Below the pieces are notes generated by a model, which saw only the letters and a program-made list of their open reading frames with translations, was not told the origin of the DNA and did no database searches. This document shows, one piece after another, positions 5,598 to 14,153 of a stretch of 15,054 bases of DNA (positions are counted from its first letter, which is position 1; the number at the start of each line of letters is the position of its first letter). The stretch is taken from positions 1 to 15,054 of the forward strand of contig CANQTJ010000026.1 of NCBI GenBank assembly GCA_947626705.1, read 5' to 3'. The DNA comes from an uncultured Clostridia bacterium (GTDB lineage: Bacteria; Bacillota; Clostridia; TANB77; CAG-508). Position numbers and translations under genes: made by a program.

Positions 5598-8500
5598 ATG
5601 AACACTATAATAGGAGAATTTGGAAAATCAAAAAAATTTATAGATTTAAGTAAAAGGATAGAAAAAATAGGAGGCCCGATATCAATATCGGGCTTAACAA
5701 GCGTTGGAATAGCACAAGTAATATCAGCTATAAATTCTTATAATAAAAAACCAATTTTATATATTACATATAATGAAATACAAGCAAAAAATATATATGA
5801 AAATATAAAAGCATTTGAAAGTGAAAAAGTAACTTTTTTCCCTAAAAAAGAAATAGTAACTTATGATTATGTAGCAGAGAGTAAAGATTTGCCTTATGAA
5901 AGAATAGAAACATTAAACAAAATTAAAGAAAAAAAGGATTTAATAGTAGTAACAACAATAGAAGCGATAATGCAGAAATTACCTACAAAAGAAAAGTTAT
6001 TTAATGATATATTAGAATTTAAAATAGGAGATATATGTAATTTAGAAGATATAAAAAGAAAATTAATCAATTTAGGGTATTCAAGATATGACTTAGTAGA
6101 AGGAAAAGGACAATTTAGTATAAGAGGAGGAATTATAGATATATCTAATGATGAAAAAACAGGTATAAGAATAGAACTATGGGGAGATGAAATTGATTCA
6201 ATAAGAAATTTTAGTATAAATAGTCAAAGATCCATAAATACTTTAGAAAAAGCTAAAATATATCCAGCACATGAATATATTTTAGAAGATAGTATTGAAA
6301 ATATATGTAAAAAAATACAAAAAACAATTGCAGATGACAAAAAAGAAGAAATAATTGAACAAGATATAGAACAGATAAAGGCTGGAAATTATATAAGTAA
6401 AATAGACAAATATTTTAATGAATTTTACGGAAAACAAGAAAGTTTAATAGATTATCTAAGCAATAAATATTTGATAATATTAGAAGATATAAATAAAATT
6501 GAGCAAAGAGAACTAAATATTTTACAAGATATAGAAAATTTAAGTAAAAATTTGATTGAAAAAGAAAAAATAGTACCAGAAGCTTTAACAAGAATATCAA
6601 TGATTGAAACTGAAAGCTTAGAAAATAAAAATCAAATAATATATTTAGAAAAGCAAGATACAATAACTAAAAAACAAGCAGAAAGATATAATTTTCAGTA
6701 TAGGGAAATTAATTACTATAAAAGTGAAATTGAAAATTTATTTGAAGATATAAAAAATTGGAAAAAAGATAAAAAAAATATATATATAATGGTATCAACA
6801 AAAGAAAAAGCAAATAAGTTAAAAGAAATATTACAAAAAGAAAATATACTATGTAAGATAGAAGAAAAATTAGATAAAACTATAATTGTTAAATCAACAG
6901 AAAATATAGTAACAATATCTATAGGAAAGCTAACAGAAGGATTTGAAAATTTTGAGATTAACCAAATTGTTGCATCAGCTGATGAATTGATAGATGGTGG
7001 TAAAAAGAAAAAGACATTTAATAATCAAGCATTTAAAGAAGGAGAAAAAGTAGTATTTGCAGATTTAAAAGTAGGAGATTTTGTAGTACATAAAAATTAT
7101 GGAATAGGTATTTTTGTAGGTGTAAATACTATTACTGCTGATGGTACAACAAAAGATTATATAAAGTTAAAATATAAAAATGATGATATTTTGTACATAC
7201 CAACAAATCAACTAGATACAATAAGAAAATATATAGGAGGAGATGCAATAAATCCACCTATAAGCACATTAGGAAGCAAAGATTGGATAAAAACAAAAGA
7301 AAAAGTTAAAAATAATTTAAGAGCAGTCGCAAAAGAGTTGATAGAATTGTATGCAAAAAGGGAAAAAGCAAAAGGATATGCATTTTCAAAAGATACAACA
7401 TGGCAACACCAATTTGAAGAACAGTTCCCATATCAAGAAACACAAGACCAATTAAGATGTATAGAAGAAGTAAAAAAAGATATGGAAACACAAAGACCAA
7501 TGGATAGGCTCTTATGTGGAGATGTAGGATATGGAAAAACAGAAGTAGCAATCAGAGCAGCATTTAAAGCTGTAATGGATCACAAACAAGTTGCATATTT
7601 AGTTCCAACAACAGTACTTGCACAACAACAGTATGAAGAATTTAGAGATAGAATGAAAGAATTTCCAATAAAAGTTGAAATTTTAAACAGATTTAAAAGT
7701 AAAAAATATCAAGATGATGTAATAAAAAAATTAAAGTTAGGAGAAGTAGATATTGTAATTGGAACTCATAGATTGTTAAGCAAAGATGTGGAATTTAAAG
7801 ATATAGGACTTTTAATAATAGATGAGGAACATAGATTTGGAGTAAAGGCTAAAGAAAAGATTAAACAATATAAATCAAATATAGATGTATTAACAATGAC
7901 AGCAACACCAATACCAAGAACAATGCACATGTCAATTGTAGGAATTAGAGATATGTCAGTAATATATGAACCACCACAAAATAGAAAACCAGTTCAAACC
8001 TATGTATTAGAATATGATAGTGAAGTAGTAAAAGAGGCCATTACAAAAGAGTTAGAAAGAAATGGACAGGTATTTTATATATATAATAGAGTAGAAACAA
8101 TACAAAAGAAAGCCGATGAGATAGCAAGATTAGTTCCAGAAGCCGAAGTTGCGTATGCTCATGGACAAATGACAGGAACACAAATTGAAGACATAATGAA
8201 AGATTTTATTGAAAGGAAATCCAATGTATTAGTCTGTACAACAATATTGGAATCTGGAATAGACATACCTAATGCAAATACTATAATAGTAGAAAATGCA
8301 GATAGAATGGGATTAGCAGCACTATATCAAATTAGAGGAAGAGTAGGAAGGTCAGATAGACAGGCATACGCATATATAACTTACAGAAAAGACAAAATGC
8401 TATCAGAAGAAGCAGATAAAAGATTGAAAGCTATAAAAGAATTTACGGAATTTGGTTCAGGATTTAAAATAGCTATGAGAGATTTAGAAATAAGAGGAGC

Positions 8501-9053
8501 AGGTAGTTTGCTTGGAGAAATTCAATCAGGACACTTAGAACAAGTTGGTTATGATACATATTGTAGCTTATTAGATGAAGTTGTAAAAGAAATGCAAGGA
8601 ATTGAAATAGAACCAGATATAGATATACAAATAGATTTAAATGTTACAAGTTATATACCAGATGAATATATACCGGATTCATCACAAAAAATAGAAATAT
8701 ACCAAAACATTGCATTATGTAAAAATGAACAAGATATACAAAATATAATTGATGAAATAATAGACAGATTTGGAAATATGCCTTTAGAATTAGAAAATTT
8801 ATTAGATATAGCAAGAATTAAGTATCTAGCAAAAGCACAATATATAAGTAAAATAGCAAGTAAAAGAACATCAGTAGTATTTACTTATGAACCAAATAAA
8901 TTTGATGTTGATATTCCAAAATTAATTACGAAATACAATAATAGAATAAAATTTTCGCCAGGAATAAAACCTATGATTACATTTGAAATAGGTACTACAA
9001 ATGAAAGACAGATATTAAATGATGTCATAGAATTTTTAAATTTTAAAATTTAA
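5598..9053 (+). CDS. mfd: Transcription-repair coupling factor Mfd
   Basis: Mfd is an ATP-driven DNA translocase that removes RNA polymerase stalled at lesions and recruits UvrA. The 1151-residue length fits the family (E. coli 1148, B. subtilis 1177). The N-terminal third corresponds to the UvrB-like UvrA-binding module. The RNA polymerase interaction (CarD-like) domain starts near residue 487 (ADLKVGDFVVHKNYGIGIF). The translocase carries Walker A GDVGYGKTE (641-649), Walker B DEEHRFG (742-748), TMTATPIPRTMHMS, and motif VI RGRVGRS (913-919), followed by the C-terminal D7 domain. The B motif has His where Gln is common, a tolerated variant. ATG follows AGGAGAAGG. The gene is intact, unlike the two larger genes to its left, and appears monocistronic. 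Confidence 0.97.
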   Translation: MNTIIGEFGKSKKFIDLSKRIEKIGGPISISGLTSVGIAQVISAINSYNKKPILYITYNEIQAKNIYENIKAFESEKVTFFPKKEIVTYDYVAESKDLPYERIETLNKIKEKKDLIVVTTIEAIMQKLPTKEKLFNDILEFKIGDICNLEDIKRKLINLGYSRYDLVEGKGQFSIRGGIIDISNDEKTGIRIELWGDEIDSIRNFSINSQRSINTLEKAKIYPAHEYILEDSIENICKKIQKTIADDKKEEIIEQDIEQIKAGNYISKIDKYFNEFYGKQESLIDYLSNKYLIILEDINKIEQRELNILQDIENLSKNLIEKEKIVPEALTRISMIETESLENKNQIIYLEKQDTITKKQAERYNFQYREINYYKSEIENLFEDIKNWKKDKKNIYIMVSTKEKANKLKEILQKENILCKIEEKLDKTIIVKSTENIVTISIGKLTEGFENFEINQIVASADELIDGGKKKKTFNNQAFKEGEKVVFADLKVGDFVVHKNYGIGIFVGVNTITADGTTKDYIKLKYKNDDILYIPTNQLDTIRKYIGGDAINPPISTLGSKDWIKTKEKVKNNLRAVAKELIELYAKREKAKGYAFSKDTTWQHQFEEQFPYQETQDQLRCIEEVKKDMETQRPMDRLLCGDVGYGKTEVAIRAAFKAVMDHKQVAYLVPTTVLAQQQYEEFRDRMKEFPIKVEILNRFKSKKYQDDVIKKLKLGEVDIVIGTHRLLSKDVEFKDIGLLIIDEEHRFGVKAKEKIKQYKSNIDVLTMTATPIPRTMHMSIVGIRDMSVIYEPPQNRKPVQTYVLEYDSEVVKEAITKELERNGQVFYIYNRVETIQKKADEIARLVPEAEVAYAHGQMTGTQIEDIMKDFIERKSNVLVCTTILESGIDIPNANTIIVENADRMGLAALYQIRGRVGRSDRQAYAYITYRKDKMLSEEADKRLKAIKEFTEFGSGFKIAMRDLEIRGAGSLLGEIQSGHLEQVGYDTYCSLLDEVVKEMQGIEIEPDIDIQIDLNVTSYIPDEYIPDSSQKIEIYQNIALCKNEQDIQNIIDEIIDRFGNMPLELENLLDIARIKYLAKAQYISKIASKRTSVVFTYEPNKFDVDIPKLITKYNNRIKFSPGIKPMITFEIGTTNERQILNDVIEFLNFKI
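5674..5693 (+). other. Perfect hairpin inside the 5' part of mfd
   Basis: GCCCGATAT (5674-5682) and ATATCGGGC (5685-5693) form a perfect inverted repeat with a 2-base centre, about 26 codons into mfd. It uses GC-rich codons rare in this gene (ccc, ggc). It encodes GPISISG, a conserved protein region, so the symmetry may be accidental or may slow translation or transcription. Confidence 0.35.
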
Positions 9054-9065
9054 GTTTCGGTTTTT
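9048..9065 (-). repeat. Recurrent motif, copy 3 (inverted)
   Basis: ATTTAAGTTTCGGTTTTT overlaps the mfd TAA stop. It is the reverse complement form of the motif that precedes mfd. Confidence 0.5.
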
Positions 9066-9078
9066 CTAATTATAGAAT

Positions 9079-9102
9079 AAGCCCTTCTTAATAGAAGGGC
9101 TT
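9079..9102. terminator. Strong hairpin after mfd, probable terminator
   Basis: Perfect 10-bp arms AAGCCCTTCT (9079-9088) and AGAAGGGCTT (9093-9102) enclose a TAAT loop. The following sequence on the plus strand is AAAATTTAAT, without a clean T-run, so termination efficiency is uncertain. Confidence 0.5.
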
Positions 9103-9157
9103 AAAATTTAATAAAATTAAAAAAATATGGTAACAATAAAATAAAAGGAGAGAATTT

Positions 9158-9955
9158 ATGCAAATAATTTCAAGTAAAGAAAATGAATTTATAAAGCACA
9201 TTAAAAAATTAAAAGATAAAAAATATAGAGATATAAATAAGGAATTTGTTATTGAAGGGATAAAAATAATAAAAGAAGCGATTGAAGAAAATGCCAATAT
9301 AAAGCAAATAATAATATGTGATAATTGCCAAAACTTAGGAATAATACCAAAAGACTTAATGTATGAAATAGCTAAATATGAATGTATATATGTAACAGAA
9401 AATATTTTAAAATCAATATCAGATGTAAATACACCGCAAGGTATTTTAGCAATTATAGGAATAGAAAATGAAGAAAAACAAATTGATTATACACAAGACA
9501 TTATTGTAGCATTAGATGATATACAAGATCCAGGTAATTTAGGTACAATACTAAGAACAGTAGACAGCATAGGATTAAAACAAATACTTGTATCAAAAGG
9601 AACTGCAGATTGTTATAATCCAAAAGTAATACGCTCAACTATGGGGGCTATTTTTAGAATAAAAATAATAGAATGTGAAGATTTATTACAGACTTTAAAA
9701 GAAGTAAAAAAGCATAAATTTGAAGTTGTTACAACTTCATTACAAACAGAAAATAGTATATATGAAATAAAATACAATAAAAAAGCTATAGTTATTGGTA
9801 ATGAAGCAAATGGAGTAGATAAACAAATAAGAGAAATATCAGATATACAAATTAAGATTCCAATGTTAGGAAAAACGGAAAGCTTAAATGCATCTGTTGC
9901 AACAGGAATAGTATTATATGAATACGTAAGGCAAAAACTTAATTTAAATATATAA
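9158..9955 (+). CDS. TrmH/SpoU-family RNA 2'-O-methyltransferase
   Basis: Transfers a methyl group from S-adenosylmethionine to a ribose 2'-OH in rRNA or tRNA. Residues 1-105 fit the substrate-binding N-terminal domain (ISSKENEFIKHIKKL, FVIEGIKIIKEA). The knotted SPOUT catalytic domain has motif 1 LDDIQDPGNLGTILRTVDS (119-137, with Asn127 and Arg133), motif 2 VIGNEANGVD (212-221) and motif 3 IKIPMLGKTESLNASVATG (232-250). The length of 265 is normal. The closest Bacillota counterparts I know are YsgA/RlmP and RlmB-type 23S rRNA enzymes; the target nucleotide cannot be told from sequence. ATG follows AAAAGGAGAG. It stands alone between mfd and the WG-repeat gene. Confidence 0.93.
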   Translation: MQIISSKENEFIKHIKKLKDKKYRDINKEFVIEGIKIIKEAIEENANIKQIIICDNCQNLGIIPKDLMYEIAKYECIYVTENILKSISDVNTPQGILAIIGIENEEKQIDYTQDIIVALDDIQDPGNLGTILRTVDSIGLKQILVSKGTADCYNPKVIRSTMGAIFRIKIIECEDLLQTLKEVKKHKFEVVTTSLQTENSIYEIKYNKKAIVIGNEANGVDKQIREISDIQIKIPMLGKTESLNASVATGIVLYEYVRQKLNLNI

Positions 9956-9983
9956 TATTGTTAAAAAACATTATCCAGTAACT

Positions 9984-10001
9984 AAAAAACAAAACTTAAA
10001 T
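9984..10001 (+). repeat. Recurrent intergenic A-rich motif, copy 4 (forward)
   Basis: AAAAAACAAAACTTAAAT ends 10 nt before the -35 box at 10012, the same spacing as copy 1. Confidence 0.5.
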
Positions 10002-10005
10002 AAAA

Positions 10006-10040
10006 AATTACTTGTAAAAAAAATAAGTAATTGATATAAT
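10006..10040 (+). promoter_or_regulatory. Promoter of the WG-repeat gene with overlapping dyad
   Basis: TTGTAA (10012-10017) and a perfect TATAAT (10035-10040) have a 17-nt spacer. A perfect 8-bp dyad, AATTACTT (10006-10013) and AAGTAATT (10025-10032), covers the -35 box and spacer and could be an operator. The leader of about 115 nt has purine-rich stretches but no clear riboswitch or coding frame beyond eight codons. Confidence 0.55.
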
Positions 10041-10159
10041 AAATATGAAATTATTAAACAAAAAAATATAGCTACAAACCAAATAAAGTCAGAGGAGAAA
10101 AAAGGTAGAAAAATAATTTTTTACACCTAATTTTAGCCTTAAGAAGGGAAGAAAAAAGT

Positions 10160-11887
10160 ATGAAAAATAAAAAGGTAATAATTATAGTTGCAATAATAAT
10201 AGCAGTGATAATAGGAATATCAACATATTATATAGTAAAAAGAAACATACAAAAAAACAGAGAATATGAAATAGAGCAAATATCAAATTATAAATATTTT
10301 GTAGCTAGAGAAAATGATAAATATGGTGTAATAAATACACAAGGAAATGAAATAATACAATTTAAATATGAGGATGTAAAAATACCAAATCCAGAAAAAG
10401 ATGTTTTTATATGCTATGAAGGCGAAAAAACAGTAATTTTAAATGAAAATGGAGAGCAAATATTTACACAATATAATAATATACAACCATTAAGACTAAA
10501 AAATATATCTAGTGATTTAATGTATGAAAAAACTATCTTAAAATATGAACAAGATGGAAAATATGGAATAATAGATTTTAGCGGAAAGCAAGTTACTAAA
10601 GCAATATATGAAGAAATTGATACATTACAATTTAAAGAAGGAGAATTATTAGTTAAAGAAAACGGAAAATATGGTGTAATTAATATAAAAGGAGCTACTT
10701 TAGTAGAAGCAAACTACGACAAAATTGAAACCGACAGATTTTATGACGAAGAAAATGGATATAAAGATGCAGGATATATTGTAAGTAATACCACAGCAGA
10801 AGGATATAGATATGGATATGTAAACATAGAAGGAAAACAAATATTAGAAACTAAGTATAATGATTTATATAGAATAGTAGATAAAAAAGGTAAAGATATA
10901 TACTTAATTTGTGCAGAGAATGGAAAATATGGTGTAATAAAAAACGGAAAAAAAATTATAGAAAATGAATATCAATCATTAACTTATATGCAAAGTAATG
11001 ATACATTAATTGCATTAAAAGGAAAAAAATACGGAGTAGTATCTATAGAAGGAAAAGAAATAGTACCATTTGAATATCAACAAATAGATATATCAGGAGA
11101 ATATATACATGCAACAGACACAGATGGACACATAAAAATATTTGATGCAGATGGAAAAGAAACAGATATAAATGAGAACGTATCAATAATAAATATAGAA
11201 AATACAGATTATGAAATATATATTGAATATATAAATGAAAAAACAACATATAGTATTTATAATAAACAAGAAAAGATAACAAAAAATGAATATGCTTATA
11301 TACAATATTTATATAATAATTATTTTATTGTATGTGATAATGATGGTAATTTAGGAATTATAGATGACAAAGAAAATATAAAGTTAGACTTTAATTATAG
11401 TTCAATGCAAAAAATAGATAATACAGAAATGATACAAGCATTAAACAAAGACACAAAAGAAACAGAAATATATTCTAAAGATATAGAAAAAATATGTGAA
11501 CTAAGAGATGCAATAATAGAAAACAATGAAGGATATATAAAAATATATAACGATAAAGAAATAAAATATATATCAGATGAAGAAAAAGAAGTAAATAATA
11601 CAGAAGTTTTAAAAAACAATAAAATATTTGCAAAGAAATCTGGAAATAAGTGGGGATTTGTAGATATACAAGGAAATAAAATAATAGATTATAAATATGA
11701 AAGAGTTACAGAAATAAACGAATATGGTTTTGCAGGAGTACAACAAGATGGAAAATGGGGAGTTATAAATGATGCTGGACAAACTATAATAGAACCAACA
11801 TATAAAATAGATAATTATCAACCAATATTTATTGGGAAGTATTATAAAGTAATTTATGGTAATGGAGAAGTTTATTATACAAAATAA
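10160..11887 (+). CDS. Membrane-anchored WG-repeat protein
   Basis: This 575-residue protein has one N-terminal membrane segment (VIIIVAIIIAVIIGISTYYI, about residues 6-25) with a short positive cytoplasmic tail, so the rest is probably extracytoplasmic. The body is a chain of WG repeats: KYGVINTQGNEII, KYGIIDFSGKQV, KYGVINIKGATLV, RYGYVNIEGKQIL, KYGVIKNGKKII, KYGVVSIEGKEIV, NLGIIDDKENI, KWGFVDIQGNKII and KWGVINDAGQTII, each followed by a xxYxxI strand. WG repeats are thought to form beta-rich scaffolds; no enzymatic motif is visible and the role is unknown. ATG follows AGAAGGGA. No clear hairpin terminator follows; the next gene has its own promoter. Confidence 0.9.
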   Translation: MKNKKVIIIVAIIIAVIIGISTYYIVKRNIQKNREYEIEQISNYKYFVARENDKYGVINTQGNEIIQFKYEDVKIPNPEKDVFICYEGEKTVILNENGEQIFTQYNNIQPLRLKNISSDLMYEKTILKYEQDGKYGIIDFSGKQVTKAIYEEIDTLQFKEGELLVKENGKYGVINIKGATLVEANYDKIETDRFYDEENGYKDAGYIVSNTTAEGYRYGYVNIEGKQILETKYNDLYRIVDKKGKDIYLICAENGKYGVIKNGKKIIENEYQSLTYMQSNDTLIALKGKKYGVVSIEGKEIVPFEYQQIDISGEYIHATDTDGHIKIFDADGKETDINENVSIINIENTDYEIYIEYINEKTTYSIYNKQEKITKNEYAYIQYLYNNYFIVCDNDGNLGIIDDKENIKLDFNYSSMQKIDNTEMIQALNKDTKETEIYSKDIEKICELRDAIIENNEGYIKIYNDKEIKYISDEEKEVNNTEVLKNNKIFAKKSGNKWGFVDIQGNKIIDYKYERVTEINEYGFAGVQQDGKWGVINDAGQTIIEPTYKIDNYQPIFIGKYYKVIYGNGEVYYTK

Positions 11888-11904
11888 TTTAAGTTTAGAT
11901 TTTT
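11887..11904 (-). repeat. Recurrent motif, copy 5 (inverted)
   Basis: ATTTAAGTTTAGATTTTT begins at the last base of the WG-repeat gene stop codon, paralleling the inverted copy at the end of mfd. Confidence 0.45.
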
Positions 11905-11936
11905 CATAAATCAATATTATATAATTAAATATAATT

Positions 11937-11955
11937 AAAAAAACGAAAATTAAAA
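11937..11955 (+). repeat. Recurrent intergenic A-rich motif, copy 6 (forward, degenerate)
   Basis: AAAAAAACGAAAATTAAAA lies 14 nt before the -35 box at 11970. One position of the core differs (AAAATTAAA for AAACTTAAA). Confidence 0.35.
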
Positions 11956-11969
11956 AACAAAATAAAAAA

Positions 11970-11998
11970 TTGTAATTTTTATTTTTATATGTTATAAT
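11970..11998 (+). promoter_or_regulatory. Promoter of the Ig-like/GGDEF operon
   Basis: TTGTAA (11970-11975), 17-nt spacer, perfect TATAAT (11993-11998). Both boxes are identical to those of the WG-repeat gene promoter, which suggests similar expression of the two units. Confidence 0.6.
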
Positions 11999-12042
11999 TT
12001 AAAAAATTTCAGATGAAAGAAATAAAAATAGAGGTGTAATAT

Positions 12043-12990
12043 ATGAATCAAATACTTTCAACCAGTATGCCAATTAATGACAAAAAAAATAAAATAAAAT
12101 ATAAAAATAATAAACCAGTAGATATAAAAAACATATTGAAATTTTTTGCAATATCAATATTAATATTTGGAACTCTAGTAGCTGGAACAGGAGTATATGC
12201 AATATATAAAAGCCAAATTGAAAAGAAAGATGAAAATTTAGAACCAACAATATCAATAGAAAATAAAACTGAAACATCAATATTGTTAAAAGTAACACAT
12301 TCAAAAAATATAGAAAAAGTAGAGTATAATTGGAATAATGAAGATAAAATAGTTGTAAATGGAAAAGGTGGACAATACTTAGAAGAAGAAATAGAATTAC
12401 CAGCAGGAACAAATACGTTACATGTATTAGTACAAGATGAAGAAGGAAAAGAAATAAAATATGAGAAACAATACGAATTAGAAAGTAATATAAATTTTGA
12501 AGTTTCAGAAAATAAAATAAAAATAACGTATAATGGACAAAAACAGATTTCTTATATGACATATAAATGGGACGAAGAAGAAGAAAAAACAATAGAAATT
12601 AATGATACAAAAATAGAACAGGAGCTAGAAGCACTAAAAGGATTGCACACATTAACAGTATCTGTTATTGACGAAAATAATAAAAAAGATACAAAATCAC
12701 AAAAAATAAATGGAGTATCAAAGCCACAGGTAACTATCGACTTAGATGAAGAAACAAGAGAGCATTTTGTAATATATGCATCTGATGATAATAAAATAAC
12801 AAAAATTGAAATTAGATTAGACCAAGATGACAATAAAAGATACGAATTAAATTTAGAAGATAAAGACTTAAAAGAATTACAATATACACTTCCAATAGAT
12901 TTACAAACAGGAGAAAACTTTATAGAAGTAAAGGTATATAACGATAAAAATATTAGTAATGAGTCTGTTGCAAGATATACAAAACAATAA
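12043..12990 (+). CDS. Membrane-anchored protein with three Ig-like domains, unknown function
   Basis: The 315-residue protein has a basic N-terminal cytoplasmic segment of about 30 residues, one membrane helix (ILKFFAISILIFGTLVAG, then TGVYAIY) and an acidic extracytoplasmic part. Three units of 75-90 residues (about 67-147, 148-224, 225-314) share the layout of bacterial Ig-like beta sandwiches: a first strand such as PTISIE, a central IEKVEYNWNN or ITKIEIRLDQ strand, and a closing GTNTLHVLVQD, GLHTLTVSVID or GENFIEVKVYN strand. The repeat suggests an adhesion or spacer stalk rather than an enzyme. It lies 52 bp before the GGDEF gene with no terminator between, so an operon is likely. The family is not recognised beyond this. 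Confidence 0.75.
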   Translation: MNQILSTSMPINDKKNKIKYKNNKPVDIKNILKFFAISILIFGTLVAGTGVYAIYKSQIEKKDENLEPTISIENKTETSILLKVTHSKNIEKVEYNWNNEDKIVVNGKGGQYLEEEIELPAGTNTLHVLVQDEEGKEIKYEKQYELESNINFEVSENKIKITYNGQKQISYMTYKWDEEEEKTIEINDTKIEQELEALKGLHTLTVSVIDENNKKDTKSQKINGVSKPQVTIDLDEETREHFVIYASDDNKITKIEIRLDQDDNKRYELNLEDKDLKELQYTLPIDLQTGENFIEVKVYNDKNISNESVARYTKQ

Positions 12991-13042
12991 AAATATAGTT
13001 TATATTAATGGTAGAAATGAACAGTAAAACAAAGGAGGAAAA

Positions 13043-13966
13043 ATGATACAAGAAATATATATAATTGATGATGATGAATCTTCTATATTAGTATTTAGAG
13101 AACTATTCAAAAATGACCCAGAATATAAATTTATAAGTGTAACATCAGACAAAATTGACATAGCACTAAAAAATATACCTTCAATAATAATAGTAAATGA
13201 AGATGCAATAGAAGTAAATGTACTTGAATTATGTAAGAGAATAAGAAGAGATGAAGATAACAGTATAACACCGATAATAGTAGTTTCATCAAATTCTATA
13301 AAGGAACATAGAATAGAAATACTTAAGGAATCAGTTGAATATTATATAAAAAAACCAGTAAATGAACAATACCTTTATTTTACAATAAAAAATTTAAGTA
13401 GACTAATAGCAATAAATAGAAGAATAAGTCCTTTAACAGGATTACCAGGAAATGTACAAATACATGCAGAATTAAAGAAAAGAATTGCAAATAATGAAGA
13501 ATTTTCTGTATTATATCTAGATTTAGATAACTTTAAAGCATATAATGACATATATGGTTTCTTAAAAGGAGATGAAATAATAAAATTTACAGCCGAAACA
13601 ATAATAAAATGTGTACATTCGAATATGCCAGAGAATTCTTTTGTAGGACATATAGGAGGAGATGACTTTATAGCAATTGTTCCAACATTACATTGTGAAG
13701 AAATTTGTGAAAGTATTATAGCAAATTTTGACTATCAAGTAACAAAATTTTTTACACAAGAAGACATTGAAAATGGATACATAGAAGTTGCAAATAGAAA
13801 AGGAATAATAGAACAGTTCCAACTAACGTCAATATCAATAGGTGTAGTTGTAGCTGATAATGGAAGATTTTCAAATATGCTTGAAATTGGAGAAGTTGGT
13901 GCACAGGTAAAACATTTGGCAAAATCTGTTATAGGAAGTAGTTATTCTATTGATAGAAGAAAATAA
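13043..13966 (+). CDS. Degenerate receiver plus GGDEF protein, probable diguanylate cyclase
   Basis: Residues 1-120 form a CheY-like receiver: acidic cluster DDDE (9-12), Ser82 and the Lys104-Pro pair are present, but the phospho-acceptor position aligns to Asn52 (IIIVNEDAIEVN), so classical phosphorylation is unlikely. Residues 128-300 form a GGDEF domain: SPLTGLPG, metal-site LYLDLDNFKAYNDIYGF (Asp160) and signature GGDDF (205-209), which is compatible with making c-di-GMP from two GTP. The upstream RxxD inhibitory site is absent. A cytoplasmic location is expected since no membrane segment is seen. Strong AAAGGAGG site 4 nt before ATG. Probably co-transcribed with the Ig-like protein, so c-di-GMP may be tied to surface behaviour (inference). 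Confidence 0.9.
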   Translation: MIQEIYIIDDDESSILVFRELFKNDPEYKFISVTSDKIDIALKNIPSIIIVNEDAIEVNVLELCKRIRRDEDNSITPIIVVSSNSIKEHRIEILKESVEYYIKKPVNEQYLYFTIKNLSRLIAINRRISPLTGLPGNVQIHAELKKRIANNEEFSVLYLDLDNFKAYNDIYGFLKGDEIIKFTAETIIKCVHSNMPENSFVGHIGGDDFIAIVPTLHCEEICESIIANFDYQVTKFFTQEDIENGYIEVANRKGIIEQFQLTSISIGVVVADNGRFSNMLEIGEVGAQVKHLAKSVIGSSYSIDRRK

Positions 13967-14040
13967 ATTATTAAAATAAAATCTAAAATACATATTTATT
14001 TTTAGTAACAAGTATTAAATTAATATAGTAATAAAAAAAT

Positions 14041-14072
14041 AAACTCTTAATATATTTATATTAAGAGTTTTT
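14041..14072 (+). terminator. Rho-independent terminator after the GGDEF gene
   Basis: Perfect 13-bp arms AAACTCTTAATAT (14041-14053) and ATATTAAGAGTTT (14058-14070) enclose an ATTT loop; the right arm runs into a stretch of five T. Confidence 0.75.
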
Positions 14073-14153
14073 AAATATTAAAGAAATTTAAAGTTCTTAA
14101 ATATGTATTAATGCAAAAGAATTAGATTTTTTAAATAATTATAAGGAGGAAAG

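Noticed and set aside
5261..5605. 114-residue minus-strand frame over the end of the pseudopilin gene
   Set aside because: It is antisense to the GC-rich cassette and the intergenic region, has low-complexity Phe/Tyr-rich sequence and no ribosome-binding site.
12074..12592. 172-residue minus-strand frame inside the Ig-like gene
   Set aside because: Leu/Phe-rich composition typical of the complement of AT-rich coding DNA; the plus-strand frame has promoter, ribosome-binding site and domain structure.
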